This document shows, piece by piece, positions 51,696 to 60,172 of a DNA stretch of 64,000 nucleotides. Each line of letters begins with the position of its first letter. Position 1 is the stretch's first letter. The notes beneath the pieces are model-generated. The model was not told where the DNA came from and searched no databases. It worked only from the letters and a program-made list of their open reading frames with translations. The stretch covers positions 19,142-83,141 of the IMG/VR virus record IMGVR_UViG_3300048066_000291; one strand, given 5' to 3'. The position numbers were made by a program, and so were the translations under genes. The DNA is from a virus.

Positions 51696-52728
51696 TATTG
51701 TTCTCCATATAGTATTTATATAGTGCAATACTTGCAAGATTCTTGCACTTGCTCTCGCACATAATATCTGCATAGTCTAAGAAGCTCAATGCCCAATCGT
51801 TAACAAGTTGGTTAGGATAGTAGTCACTGTGCGCACGAAGTTTTGCTTTCTTGTAGCCTGCTTCAAGTAGTGCTGGCATATCAGGCATAGTATCGTGTGT
51901 AAAGTCTTGTGGTAACCATTCGTCTCTGCTGTAACTGTAATGTATCACAGGACGCACACCACGCCAGCTGTCAATTACGCGAGCAAATCTATCGTCGGTT
52001 GGTAATATATATTCAGCTTCGCGACACCAGTGGTGGTGTATGTCCAGTACGAGGGCGAGTTCGTCGGCAAGTTCAAGACTTGCGTCGAGTCCCCACTTGT
52101 TCTCGTCGTTCTCGATTGTGATGGTGTTTCTCGCTTCTGGCGATAACCGCTTGAGGGCGGCTTTGATACCGGCTGGACCTTTGCGGCCTGAGATGTGTAC
52201 GTTACACTTGAAGTCTTGGAATTGTACGCCGTAGCCCATCCACCTGATGCAATCCACATGATATTCAAACTCCTCTATACTACGTTCTACTATTTCTTCA
52301 CTATCTGAAGCAAGGACTGTAAATTGGCCCGGGTGCATCGAGAGTCGAACATTGAGGGCTCTTGCCGTTTGTCCAACTTCTGCAAACGCTCTTTCCGCAT
52401 ATGCCACCACGTCAGGCTTACGCCAAAAATAACTCCAATCAGGCTGGGTATAAACAGGAAGTACATCAGAACCCAATCGTACCATCCGAAGTTCAGGTGG
52501 AAGTGATCCCACATACTCAATCAACCTTTTGTATGACGCAATGTTATGGACCATGATGTCCCACAAGCGTTCTTCAGCAACATCACGTGTCTGCCTGTTA
52601 AGCCACTGTACTGTTGTGCTACGAGTATTTAGCGGGCGTTGTATTTCTTCTAAGATCTTTTTCTTCTGCGTTTGATCTGGATGCATGTATTTGCAAGCAA
52701 AACCAATACGCTTTTGTGTACTGTTCAT
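51634..52728 (-). CDS. uvsE: UV damage endonuclease (UvsE/UvdE)
   Basis: 364 aa from ATG 52728 (MNSTQKRIGFACKY) with GGTGA before it; an ATG 11 codons upstream sits right at the predicted transcription start and could be a leaderless alternative. TIM-barrel metal ligands: RLSMHPGQF, IENDE, LVLDIHHHW and KLRAHSDYY. Nicks 5' of UV photoproducts, starting repair; common in marine phages exposed to sunlight. Confidence 0.93.
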   Translation of the reverse strand: MNSTQKRIGFACKYMHPDQTQKKKILEEIQRPLNTRSTTVQWLNRQTRDVAEERLWDIMVHNIASYKRLIEYVGSLPPELRMVRLGSDVLPVYTQPDWSYFWRKPDVVAYAERAFAEVGQTARALNVRLSMHPGQFTVLASDSEEIVERSIEEFEYHVDCIRWMGYGVQFQDFKCNVHISGRKGPAGIKAALKRLSPEARNTITIENDENKWGLDASLELADELALVLDIHHHWCREAEYILPTDDRFARVIDSWRGVRPVIHYSYSRDEWLPQDFTHDTMPDMPALLEAGYKKAKLRAHSDYYPNQLVNDWALSFLDYADIMCESKCKNLASIALYKYYMENNNELFESHVRQEATSPDPIII

Positions 52729-52766
52729 ATAGTCACCACATGTTGTAAATTTTAAGTCCATAGTTT

Positions 52767-52795
52767 ATTATAACACCTTTATTTCCAATTGTCAA
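52767..52795 (-). promoter_or_regulatory. Host sigma70-type promoter for uvsE
   Basis: Minus-strand TTGACA (52790-52795), 17 bases, TATAAT (52767-52772): full consensus. It overlaps the end of the glycosyltransferase gene. Confidence 0.85.
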
Positions 52796-53486
52796 TCACC
52801 CATTGGTCCTTACATCTGTGAGGATTAGGATCTCCATGAAATACTGCAATAGCTGTATTATCTTTAATAATAGGATCTCCGTTTACTGCAAAGTCTCTCT
52901 GACCTCTTGGATTTGAATCAAAGTCAGGTTTGCCGCGCATTTCCCATTTATAACTTTGTATCCATTCGTCCGGCCAATATTCGAAGTCGTTTGTATCTTT
53001 TAAGTTTGCATAAATCCAATCTTGATCACCCGGATATCTGTGTGTTATTATATTATGTGATTTTATAAAATCATTGTATATACGAGGCATTGATCCCGAT
53101 TCTAGTCTAAATATACTAGAATTCATTTTCTTAAAGTTTCTTACAACAAATCTATTAAAGTCACGTATAATACAAAAACGTCCTGGCTTATATGAAAAAA
53201 GTCTATCTATATTTCTAAATATAATCATATCTAGATCTAAAAACAATATAGTTCCTTTAAGATCTATGTTAGGATCAAATACAAAAGGTTTATACCACCA
53301 ACCCGTAACACCATTTGTTATAGGTAGATCCTTAATTACTACTTCAGGATTGATGCCTGTAGAATCTTCAGTCATGCAAACAAATTCAAACGGAACAGTT
53401 AAGTTATGCTTTACACCATTGTAAAGTTTATTAACATATTCCGCCGAGTATTTGTTGCCGTACTTTAGACAGACAACGTAATTCAT
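52779..53486 (-). CDS. Glycosyltransferase (DxD, GT-A type)
   Basis: 235 aa from ATG 53486 (MNYVVCLKYGNKYSAEYVNK), which overlaps the QueD-like stop as TAATG; the longer ORF start was rejected. TILFLDLDMIIFRNID carries the DxD metal/nucleotide-sugar motif, and the fold order resembles GT8-like transferases. GDQDWIYANLKD and FHGDPNPH match later family motifs. Could modify phage DNA, fibres or host glycans. Confidence 0.8.
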   Translation of the reverse strand: MNYVVCLKYGNKYSAEYVNKLYNGVKHNLTVPFEFVCMTEDSTGINPEVVIKDLPITNGVTGWWYKPFVFDPNIDLKGTILFLDLDMIIFRNIDRLFSYKPGRFCIIRDFNRFVVRNFKKMNSSIFRLESGSMPRIYNDFIKSHNIITHRYPGDQDWIYANLKDTNDFEYWPDEWIQSYKWEMRGKPDFDSNPRGQRDFAVNGDPIIKDNTAIAVFHGDPNPHRCKDQWVIDNWK

Positions 53487-53932
53487 TATGCTTCGTAAAT
53501 CGCCGAGTTTGCTCCGTGTTCTGCACACTCTACTCGTACGCAATAACAACGATTATCTGTTTTTTCTCTAATGAGCTCGTCTGCAAAGTTAAATGCGTGT
53601 TCTGCAAACTTCTCTGCACCAACACCATCAAACACACGAATGTGTGCAAGATCCATTGCTTCAAGTTCACGCATCTTATCTAGATGTGGATCGTTTTTAT
53701 CAACTGCTACTTTATGATCAAAGTGATCTTCTAGCCAAGCCTTGAGTGGCTTTAGTCCGCCAAAGTCAACAGCCCAGTTTTTATTATCTAGTTCGTCACA
53801 TCCAAATGTAAATGTAAATGCTAAACTGTAACCGTGTAACAAATGACAGTGTGAATGATCTGCGTTAGGTTGACGGAACACTGCTGATAATCCAATGTTG
53901 TGTCCGTAATGTTTTGTACTGTAATAAGCCAT
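53486..53932 (-). CDS. queD: 6-pyruvoyl-tetrahydropterin synthase/QueD-like protein
   Basis: 148 aa. T-fold signs: HSHCHLLHGYSLAF (zinc/catalytic region; the usual LHGH is LHGY), AVDFGGLKPLKAWLED, FDH, and ECAEHGANSAIYE. QueD makes 6-carboxytetrahydropterin in queuosine/7-deazaguanine synthesis. No queC, queE, dpd or TGT-like gene is in the window, so the pathway may be completed by the host or elsewhere on the phage. The His-to-Tyr change is one I recall in related marine sequences. Confidence 0.85.
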   Translation of the reverse strand: MAYYSTKHYGHNIGLSAVFRQPNADHSHCHLLHGYSLAFTFTFGCDELDNKNWAVDFGGLKPLKAWLEDHFDHKVAVDKNDPHLDKMRELEAMDLAHIRVFDGVGAEKFAEHAFNFADELIREKTDNRCYCVRVECAEHGANSAIYEA

Positions 53933-54535
53933 CTATATCTCCTGTTGTTGATTATTTAATATAACTTGTGTAGGCAGTGTGTTAAAACTAATAACTATTC
54001 TGTTATCACTGCTGTTGTTTTCTCTAGTGTGATGCATTAAGTAACTGGGGAATAATATTAATCTACCAGTCACAGTATCTATTACTGCTTCTTTTGCAGT
54101 AAATGGTGTGTCTAAAGCAGGTATATCTAATATTTTAAAATCGTTTAAAGGATTCTTCAAAACTAAAGGACATGTTTCTGCTTCTGCCGACACATATAAT
54201 GCTCCGCTAATAGTACTAACTTTGTGTTGATGTTCTAATACTTTGCCATTAGGCGCCATAATATTAAACCAACTGCTGGTAATACTTAAATCTTGTAATC
54301 CGGTATTTTTTGCATATTCATTTACTGCTAGTGATAGCTGTTGTTTTATACTCAATAGTGCTTCTTGATCTAATAGATAAAGCTCGCCTTTAACAGTATC
54401 ATGACTACTTACGCCAGCAGATACTAATCCATGCTGTCCTGAAATATCTAAGGATTTAAAATATTCTTCATTGATATTTTTAGGTATATTAATACCATAA
54501 ATGCCAACTGGAGTAGGAAATAAGTTATGTATCAT
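53933..54535 (-). CDS. 2OG-Fe(II) oxygenase (TIGR02466-like)
   Basis: 200 aa. NLFPTPVGIYGINIP start, WFNIMAPNGKVLEHQHKVST (first iron His pair), FPSYLMHHTRENN (distal His) and RIVISFN (2OG Arg). This is the typical phage family with start FPTPV/ and end RiviSFN. No Shine-Dalgarno; a sigma70 promoter ends six bases before the ATG. Confidence 0.85.
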   Translation of the reverse strand: MIHNLFPTPVGIYGINIPKNINEEYFKSLDISGQHGLVSAGVSSHDTVKGELYLLDQEALLSIKQQLSLAVNEYAKNTGLQDLSITSSWFNIMAPNGKVLEHQHKVSTISGALYVSAEAETCPLVLKNPLNDFKILDIPALDTPFTAKEAVIDTVTGRLILFPSYLMHHTRENNSSDNRIVISFNTLPTQVILNNQQQEI

Positions 54536-54541
54536 ACAGTA

Positions 54542-54570
54542 AGTATACTATAAACTATCTAGTTTGTCAA
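54542..54570 (-). promoter_or_regulatory. Host sigma70-type promoter, leaderless geometry
   Basis: Minus-strand TTGACA (54565-54570), 17 bases, TATACT (54542-54547), then TACTGT and ATG 54535. Confidence 0.75.
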
Positions 54571-55126
54571 GAAAAACATTAGGCTTTTTCCACGACTTAG
54601 GTCGATTCCAGCCTTCTGGTTGATAGATAGTAAATTTTACTTTAGGATAGTATTCAAATACTTTAGCAATTTGGTATATCCAGTATCGAGGATCGATTGC
54701 AGTCTTTTCCGCCGCAATGTAGTTTTTAGTGCCTTTATAGATATTGTTTACTGTATGTGTTTGACTATACAAGTCAAAGCCTATTAGATTTACTTCGTCT
54801 TCTAGTGTTGCACCGAGCAATACTGCATACGGACCGCTTCCCCAGTTTTTTGGTTGATCAGTGCGTTCCATACCAACATAAGGAAGATTTGGCAAAGTTC
54901 TTATATTTTTAGTGTTAGTGTATGAATCGTGTATTTCTGATCGTGTGTGTATTCTACTTTGCTGATTATAGTCTGCTTCTAATGCTTCTATAAGCATTCG
55001 CTTGTCTACACATACTAAATGATCTAAGTTGTAATCTCTATAAATTGCATTACAACCAATTTTTTTACCGGAGAGAGAATCGATATTAATCTTTGTTCTG
55101 CTCTCTCCGTTCCCGATTATGTTCAT
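54548..55126 (-). CDS. Possible glycosyltransferase/DUF115-like protein
   Basis: 192 aa. Starts MNIIGNGESRTKINIDSL and has KKIGCNAIYRDY, VCVDKRM, then GSGPYAVLLGATLEDEVNLIGFDL, the order seen in sialyltransferase-like/DUF115 proteins that bind CMP-sugars. Assignment is weak. Starts inside the upstream membrane-protein gene (41-base overlap). Confidence 0.5.
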   Translation of the reverse strand: MNIIGNGESRTKINIDSLSGKKIGCNAIYRDYNLDHLVCVDKRMLIEALEADYNQQSRIHTRSEIHDSYTNTKNIRTLPNLPYVGMERTDQPKNWGSGPYAVLLGATLEDEVNLIGFDLYSQTHTVNNIYKGTKNYIAAEKTAIDPRYWIYQIAKVFEYYPKVKFTIYQPEGWNRPKSWKKPNVFLDKLDSL

Positions 55127-55418
55127 CTTCTAAATCTAATCTAATTGTCGATAAGTCTTTTTGTACAGTGTCAAGGCTAGTAGATGTGTTGCTCAACATA
55201 GTTGTTACTTGTGCTATAGTCCACATAACCCACCACCACCAAACTACTGAAATAGCAAAGATAATTGTTCCACCGCTAATTACTATAACAGAGTATATAT
55301 CATCTGTGCCAAATATTTTTATTAAAATGAGTGCTACGATACCTACAACGGGTAGTACAGAAGCTGCCCATGCCCATAGTTTAATTTGTTTTAATGATTT
55401 TTGATGAAAGTCTCTCAT
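55086..55418 (-). CDS. Small two-helix membrane protein
   Basis: 110 aa from ATG 55418 with AGGAG upstream. Two membrane helices (~14-36 and ~42-72, the second very Trp-rich, SVVWWWWVMWT) and a C-terminal coiled-coil tail (SLDTVQKDLSTIRLDLEDEH). Unknown function. Confidence 0.7.
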   Translation of the reverse strand: MRDFHQKSLKQIKLWAWAASVLPVVGIVALILIKIFGTDDIYSVIVISGGTIIFAISVVWWWWVMWTIAQVTTMLSNTSTSLDTVQKDLSTIRLDLEDEHNRERREQNKD

Positions 55419-55451
55419 CAAGCAGTAACTCCTATGAAAGACGTAGTTGTA

Positions 55452-56321
55452 TTAGGCGATTTTACCAAATGGGCTCCATAAGCCTGGTGTTCCACTTTCT
55501 GTACAAATCCACCCAACATATCCTCCACTGTTAGGTTTACTATTCCAAACCATATCGCCTTGTCGACAAGCGCCGTCTTTTGGAGCGTGTTCTGCATTAG
55601 CCATCTTCTTCCCGTCAAATTTAACGCCGCCGTTTACTGACAGTGCGATATCGTTTTCAATGTTACTTACATTAATACCTAACTTACCATTAACTACAGT
55701 TAATGATTTTTCATTACCTATTATTACATTACCGTTGTCTTTTACAACTATTCTACTACGGTTATCTGTTGTAATATGTAAATCTGTAGAAGTCCATGCA
55801 CCTACTGAAATTTTTCCAGGTGCTGTATCGACGACAAATTCTCCGTCTAATGTAGCAACGCCTAATTTGCCGTTCGGAGCTTCTGTGCCAATACCAAGTG
55901 ACTCGCTTGAAGATGTATAGTAGATATAGTCGTCAATGACTAAATCACCTTGTGTACGCAGATTGCCAAGTGTACCAACTCTTGTTAGGTTACTGTTTCT
56001 AACACTACTACCAAGTTCTGTTTTGCTTAGTAGTACGTTATTACCGATCATGAAAGATTTGCCTTCGTTAAGGTCAATACTTTCTGTACTCCAGAATCGA
56101 TCTGGACTTGCCCTAAACATAAACTGTTTATTAGGACCTGCTCCAGTCCACGACAACCCTAACCCAGTAAGTGTACCATCTTCTTTTGCTACAAACTTTA
56201 GGTTGGCTAACGATTTAACAGTTGTATCTTCCGGGTTTAAAGCACCATGGACAGTATTATTAATAGCTGATCCTAGTGCTGAAATAGCTGAATCTAATTC
56301 AGAATTATTGTTATTAGGCAT
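55452..56321 (-). CDS. Short tail-fibre-type protein
   Basis: 289 aa. Beta-rich fibre sequence: LGIGTEAPNGKLGVATLDGE, SLTVVNGKLGINVSNI and a tip motif CRQGDMVWNSKPNSGGYVGW ending in GLWSPFGKI, a common C-terminus of phage fibres. Late promoter and GGAG upstream. Separate from the main fibre locus. Confidence 0.8.
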   Translation of the reverse strand: MPNNNNSELDSAISALGSAINNTVHGALNPEDTTVKSLANLKFVAKEDGTLTGLGLSWTGAGPNKQFMFRASPDRFWSTESIDLNEGKSFMIGNNVLLSKTELGSSVRNSNLTRVGTLGNLRTQGDLVIDDYIYYTSSSESLGIGTEAPNGKLGVATLDGEFVVDTAPGKISVGAWTSTDLHITTDNRSRIVVKDNGNVIIGNEKSLTVVNGKLGINVSNIENDIALSVNGGVKFDGKKMANAEHAPKDGACRQGDMVWNSKPNSGGYVGWICTESGTPGLWSPFGKIA

Positions 56322-56342
56322 ATCTTTTCATCTCCGTTACAG

Positions 56343-56351
56343 TATTTATCA
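56343..56351 (-). promoter_or_regulatory. Late promoter (TGATAAATA)
   Basis: Minus-strand TGATAAATA, 21 bases before ATG 56321; lies over the last codon of the 56349 gene. Confidence 0.7.
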
Positions 56352-57638
56352 AGAAACCTTTAGAAGTACTGTATCTAGATTACATCTGCCATTAAGTTTT
56401 GTGTCTGTAGTGTTGATGTCTTCTAAAAACTTACGTAATGCAACTTTGCCTGCACCTTTAAATTCTTTTAATTGTTCATCTGGTTTACGCAGAGTTTTTT
56501 GTACACTAAGTTTTTCATCAAAGCCAATGATAGTTGTGCCTTTAACGCTTAGACCTGTTCCTTCTCGTCCTAGTCCTTTAGGATCAATACTGCTCGCAAT
56601 GTACCTGCCTAGCTTACGTGTTTTAACATTGAACACCCAAAGTTCGTTTGCACCTACAACGTCAATTGGATTGATACTTGCAAGTTTATATTTTTCATCT
56701 ATCTTAAGGAACTTCAACTTACTAATAACTTTGTCAGCACTACGCGGCTTAGCTTTGCGTGGCTTACGTGTTGCTTTAGCTTGATCAATTATAAAGTCTA
56801 GGGCAACCATTAGTTCGCTAATAGCTGTGCGTAGTTTTTTAATATCAGCTTTCTTAACATGTGCATAACCTTCTTTTAGTTGTTCCCACATGTCAGCGTC
56901 ATGCTCAGACATCTTGGCCAACTGTCCTTTAGTAGGCATACGATCAAGGTCATCATAATCTGCTAGTGTATCTTCATAGAACGACTTTAGTTTACGTGCA
57001 TGTGCTTGTGTAACACCTTTTGAACCAAAGTGTCTCTTAAAGTCAAAACCTTTAGGATCAAAACTATTAGGATCTTCTATCCATCCTTCTAACCATATGT
57101 CAATATCTTCAGACTGTTCAACAGCTTGATCACGTATGCGTTCTTGTATACTTGGTACGTATACATTTACCTTTTCTTTTTCTTCTTCCTCTTTTTCTGC
57201 AACTTTATCTTTGCCAGCTTCAATATACTTTTCAATTGATTCTTTAAGGAAGTCTATGCTACACTTCAATTCACCCATTGTACCCGGAAGGGATAACCAA
57301 TGATCTGCTTCTGGTTTTGTTAGTCTAGGAGCACCCATCATATCCATACGTGCTACAATAGCGGCTGTAATACTTAATGCAGAATTAGGTGCTGCCTTAA
57401 CAGCCTTAACATCTTCTTTAGAGTATTCTTCTTTGGTCATCCATTCAGCTACAAAAGCGTACAATTCTGCTGGCTTAAAATTTTCATAATACCAACTGTG
57501 TACAAATCTGCGATATGCATGTATTTTAGCACCAGTCATCTTTTCTAGATCATCCCACTTAGGTTCGGCAAGTTTGCCGCCGCGCTTTAGTCTAGGTGCT
57601 GCTCTTGGTGCTTTCTTTTTAGTTTTTGGCATTGCCAT
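56349..57638 (-). CDS. Conserved basic phage protein, unknown function
   Basis: 429 aa. Lys/Arg-rich N-terminus (MAMPKTKKKAPRAAPRLKRG), helical middle with a charged linker (KVAEKEEEEKEKVNVYVPSI), and a beta-rich C-terminus (LWVFNVKTRKLGRYIASSID, TIIGFDEKLSVQKTLRKPDE). I recall the C-terminal motif in marine T4-like phages and possibly in host alphaproteobacterial islands. A nucleic-acid-binding role is suggested by charge. AGGAG and sigma70 promoter upstream. Confidence 0.7.
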   Translation of the reverse strand: MAMPKTKKKAPRAAPRLKRGGKLAEPKWDDLEKMTGAKIHAYRRFVHSWYYENFKPAELYAFVAEWMTKEEYSKEDVKAVKAAPNSALSITAAIVARMDMMGAPRLTKPEADHWLSLPGTMGELKCSIDFLKESIEKYIEAGKDKVAEKEEEEKEKVNVYVPSIQERIRDQAVEQSEDIDIWLEGWIEDPNSFDPKGFDFKRHFGSKGVTQAHARKLKSFYEDTLADYDDLDRMPTKGQLAKMSEHDADMWEQLKEGYAHVKKADIKKLRTAISELMVALDFIIDQAKATRKPRKAKPRSADKVISKLKFLKIDEKYKLASINPIDVVGANELWVFNVKTRKLGRYIASSIDPKGLGREGTGLSVKGTTIIGFDEKLSVQKTLRKPDEQLKEFKGAGKVALRKFLEDINTTDTKLNGRCNLDTVLLKVS

Positions 57639-57663
57639 TTGGATTCTCCTAACAATTTATGCT

Positions 57664-57692
57664 AGTATATAGTCATCTTAAATAAAAGTCAA
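57664..57692 (-). promoter_or_regulatory. Host sigma70-type promoter
   Basis: Minus-strand TTGACT (57687-57692), 17 bases, TATACT (57664-57669); 26 bases to ATG 57638. Confidence 0.75.
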
Positions 57693-57698
57693 CTATTT

Positions 57699-58034
57699 TT
57701 AGCCTTCTTTCTCTAAGTCCCAAACACACTTGTTGTTTTTACGGTTAGGAGCATTTTGTCTTTTAACCCACAAGTGTCCATTCTTTTCTGCATCTTCAAA
57801 TGTAAGTGCAGTAATAAAAAATGCACCAATTACAAGCAAATGCCCACCTACACTACCTATACCAAAGTAAATTGTATAGCCAGCCCAAATTGTAAATACA
57901 ACTGTCCACATCACACTTAGATAAAACATTAAAATAAACTGTGTGAATGCATTAGGTATATGACGTAATGGATTTAATTTAAGATTAAAAAAGAAATTGT
58001 ACAAATCATAAATCCAAAAACCTATCTTCTTCAT
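57699..58034 (-). CDS. Small membrane protein
   Basis: 111 aa with about two membrane helices (~33-60 and ~60-80) flanked by an aromatic N-terminus (IGFWIYDLYNFFFNLKLNPL) and a basic C-terminus. Overlaps DNA ligase by 4 bases. Unknown role. Confidence 0.65.
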   Translation of the reverse strand: MKKIGFWIYDLYNFFFNLKLNPLRHIPNAFTQFILMFYLSVMWTVVFTIWAGYTIYFGIGSVGGHLLVIGAFFITALTFEDAEKNGHLWVKRQNAPNRKNNKCVWDLEKEG

Positions 58035-59341
58035 AATTTTTCTCCGGGCACAAAGCCTCTAAAAGTTTTAAAACGTGGAAAACGTAAACTGTATGTTCCG
58101 TCTTGATTTTGTGTAATAGCATCAGCTCTTACTTCTACAAGATTTCCCCTAACACTGTCGCGGTGATCCCAAAAATCATCACGATTAGCATCAGTGAAAC
58201 CGCTACCGACATTAACAGCAATATGTCTGTCATCGTCGACTCCTTCGCAGACAAACGCTCCAAGGCGCCCTTCGTTGCGACCAGTACCTTCTTCAATGTC
58301 AGTTACCTCCAATGTTACTTCAATAAATGGTTTTGCTTTGAGCCAAGCATGTGTACGCTTACACTCATATGGCGCATCAATGTCCTTGATCATTACACCT
58401 TCGTAACCACCGTCTACAGCCGCTTTATTCAACGCTACAAAGCGTTCTTGGCCTTCTTGGGTGTCTAAGTCTACATCTTCCCAATCCAACGCTTGTACGT
58501 GCTGTAAGACGCTTGTGTGCTGTTCTACCCATGCCTTTGTAATTGCACTTCTAAAGCTCTGCGGCTTGTCCCACTCTCCTTTTTGGAAGCAACCTAGTGG
58601 AATAGTATCAAACAAATGCAGTACAGCATCAGTTGTTTGCTTACCGTCTTTGCGATGTACTTGCTTCATAAGGTCTTGGAAGTTAGCACTCATTACTTCA
58701 CCGTCTAATACGAGCGGATAAGGTACAGGATGATCTTTAATTACTGTTTCAATCTCTTCAATAATGTGTCCAAAGTTATGAAACTGTTTGCCGTTGCGAC
58801 TAAACATTTCTACCTTGTCGCCACGTATGATTGTAATTACTCGCACACCGTCAAGTTTGATTTCAATCTGCTTCTTACCAACCATTTTCTTTTCATGTTT
58901 AGCACTGTCATGTGCAAGTGAACAAGTAAATACAGGTACAGTGCCAGGTGCTACTTTGTTAACAGTCTTTTCACTTACGCCACAACGCAAGTCTTTAATA
59001 AGAATGCGTCGGTAAAAACCATTCCACTGTTCAGTAGTGGCAACACTCATAGCTAACTCAATTGCATCACGAGCCGCATGTCCAGTAAGTTCACGATTTT
59101 GTAATTTAGTAGCAAGCTCAACAAAGTTGTCCCATGACAATCCTTGCCCTGTAAGTACATCTGAACGTTCTGGCACTTGCTTTACACCAAATGTAACAAG
59201 CGGATCTAATGCCATACGCATACCTTCAAAGAACTCTGGAAGTCCTTCGTCGTATGCTTGTTGTAACACTGCTTCTTTAGCTAGACGGCTGTTATCCGCT
59301 TCTAGTTGCTCAATTATATCTTGTGGTTGTGTTCTTACCAT
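58031..59341 (-). CDS. 30: ATP-dependent DNA ligase (T4 gp30-like)
   Basis: 436 aa. Adenylation motif I at IEIKLDGVR (Lys162), motif III LVLDGEVMS, motif IV YEGVMIKD, motif V HAWLKAKPF. A C-terminal OB domain follows (RLGAFVCEGVDDD). Seals nicks in replication and repair. In a unit with a SWIM-finger protein and a phosphoesterase through 4-7-base overlaps. Confidence 0.95.
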   Translation of the reverse strand: MVRTQPQDIIEQLEADNSRLAKEAVLQQAYDEGLPEFFEGMRMALDPLVTFGVKQVPERSDVLTGQGLSWDNFVELATKLQNRELTGHAARDAIELAMSVATTEQWNGFYRRILIKDLRCGVSEKTVNKVAPGTVPVFTCSLAHDSAKHEKKMVGKKQIEIKLDGVRVITIIRGDKVEMFSRNGKQFHNFGHIIEEIETVIKDHPVPYPLVLDGEVMSANFQDLMKQVHRKDGKQTTDAVLHLFDTIPLGCFQKGEWDKPQSFRSAITKAWVEQHTSVLQHVQALDWEDVDLDTQEGQERFVALNKAAVDGGYEGVMIKDIDAPYECKRTHAWLKAKPFIEVTLEVTDIEEGTGRNEGRLGAFVCEGVDDDRHIAVNVGSGFTDANRDDFWDHRDSVRGNLVEVRADAITQNQDGTYSLRFPRFKTFRGFVPGEKL

Positions 59342-59559
59342 TCCATCGCCCCTTCTACTTTATTTAAAATTGCTTTTGAGTGCTTACAGGATCCTCTAAA
59401 TGTAAATCCTGGACAATCACAATCAAACCCTTTGTCGTGTAATTCTACACTGTACTCGTTGCCCTTGCTACCTTCTACAGGCCAAACGAAGCCCACCATC
59501 CAATGGTCCTTAGACTTAAAGGAGGTGGGCTTCAAGTACTTTGCTGTGTACTTGCTCAT
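59335..59559 (-). CDS. SWIM-type zinc-finger protein
   Basis: 74 aa. CDCPGFTFRGSCKH is the CxC...CxH SWIM zinc finger, usually a DNA- or protein-binding module. Overlaps ligase and phosphoesterase genes by a few bases, suggesting a linked role in DNA end handling; that is inference. Confidence 0.8.
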   Translation of the reverse strand: MSKYTAKYLKPTSFKSKDHWMVGFVWPVEGSKGNEYSVELHDKGFDCDCPGFTFRGSCKHSKAILNKVEGAMEW

Positions 59560-60068
59560 ACTAATTCCTCAACGCTGATTGGCGTAAAGTTAATTTGTTC
59601 AACACAAACACACTTGTAAGGACCTTCTGGTGAAGGATTACTGTGGATGTGTCCGTGTGCGTTCAACATTTGTCCATTCCATCTATGCTTTTCAGCAAGT
59701 GTACTTGTATGCAACGGAGTATGTGTAAAGATTATACCAGGAACACTATCGATCCAAAGTTGTATATCTTTAAAGAACGGTGCAAGGTGCTTTACATTGT
59801 CGTGGTTTCCAAGAACAAGTCTTTTCTTACCAGGCAACTTAGCAAAGTTTGCTTCTAACCACTCAACCTTGTCCATACCAAAAAGAACATCACCGCAGTG
59901 GATAACAGTATCGTTTGGACCAACTGTATCGTTCCAGTTGTCTAACATGCACTCGTTCATTTGCTCTACAGAGTCAAACGTTCTAGGCGGCTTGCCAGCG
60001 TAATCCTTAAAGGTAAGGATTGCTTCGTGGTTAAAGTGTGTATCACTAATAACGAATATATCTGCCAT
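59556..60068 (-). CDS. Calcineurin-like metallophosphoesterase
   Basis: 170 aa. ISDTHFNH (DxH), HCGDVLFG (GD), LVLGNHDN (GNHD), FTHTPLH and NAHGHIHS (GHxH) complete the dinuclear metal site. Substrate unknown (nucleotide or nucleic-acid phosphodiester). First gene of the ligase operon, behind a sigma70-type promoter. Confidence 0.92.
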   Translation of the reverse strand: MADIFVISDTHFNHEAILTFKDYAGKPPRTFDSVEQMNECMLDNWNDTVGPNDTVIHCGDVLFGMDKVEWLEANFAKLPGKKRLVLGNHDNVKHLAPFFKDIQLWIDSVPGIIFTHTPLHTSTLAEKHRWNGQMLNAHGHIHSNPSPEGPYKCVCVEQINFTPISVEELV

Positions 60069-60104
60069 TGTGTGCCTCTGTGTATTTGCCTAATTAATAT
60101 AACT

Positions 60105-60132
60105 ATTATAGCATATACGCACAGAATGTCAA
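60105..60132 (-). promoter_or_regulatory. Host sigma70-type promoter with extended -10
   Basis: Minus-strand TTGACA (60127-60132), 16 bases, TATAAT (60105-60110), preceded by TGC (extended -10). Drives the phosphoesterase-SWIM-ligase unit. Confidence 0.85.
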
Positions 60133-60172
60133 CCATTATGTGTGATGCTAAGTTATTGATTTGATTACAGAT

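Noticed and set aside
55418-55618. 66-codon minus-strand ORF
   Set aside because: Lies in another frame of the real fibre gene 55452-56321.
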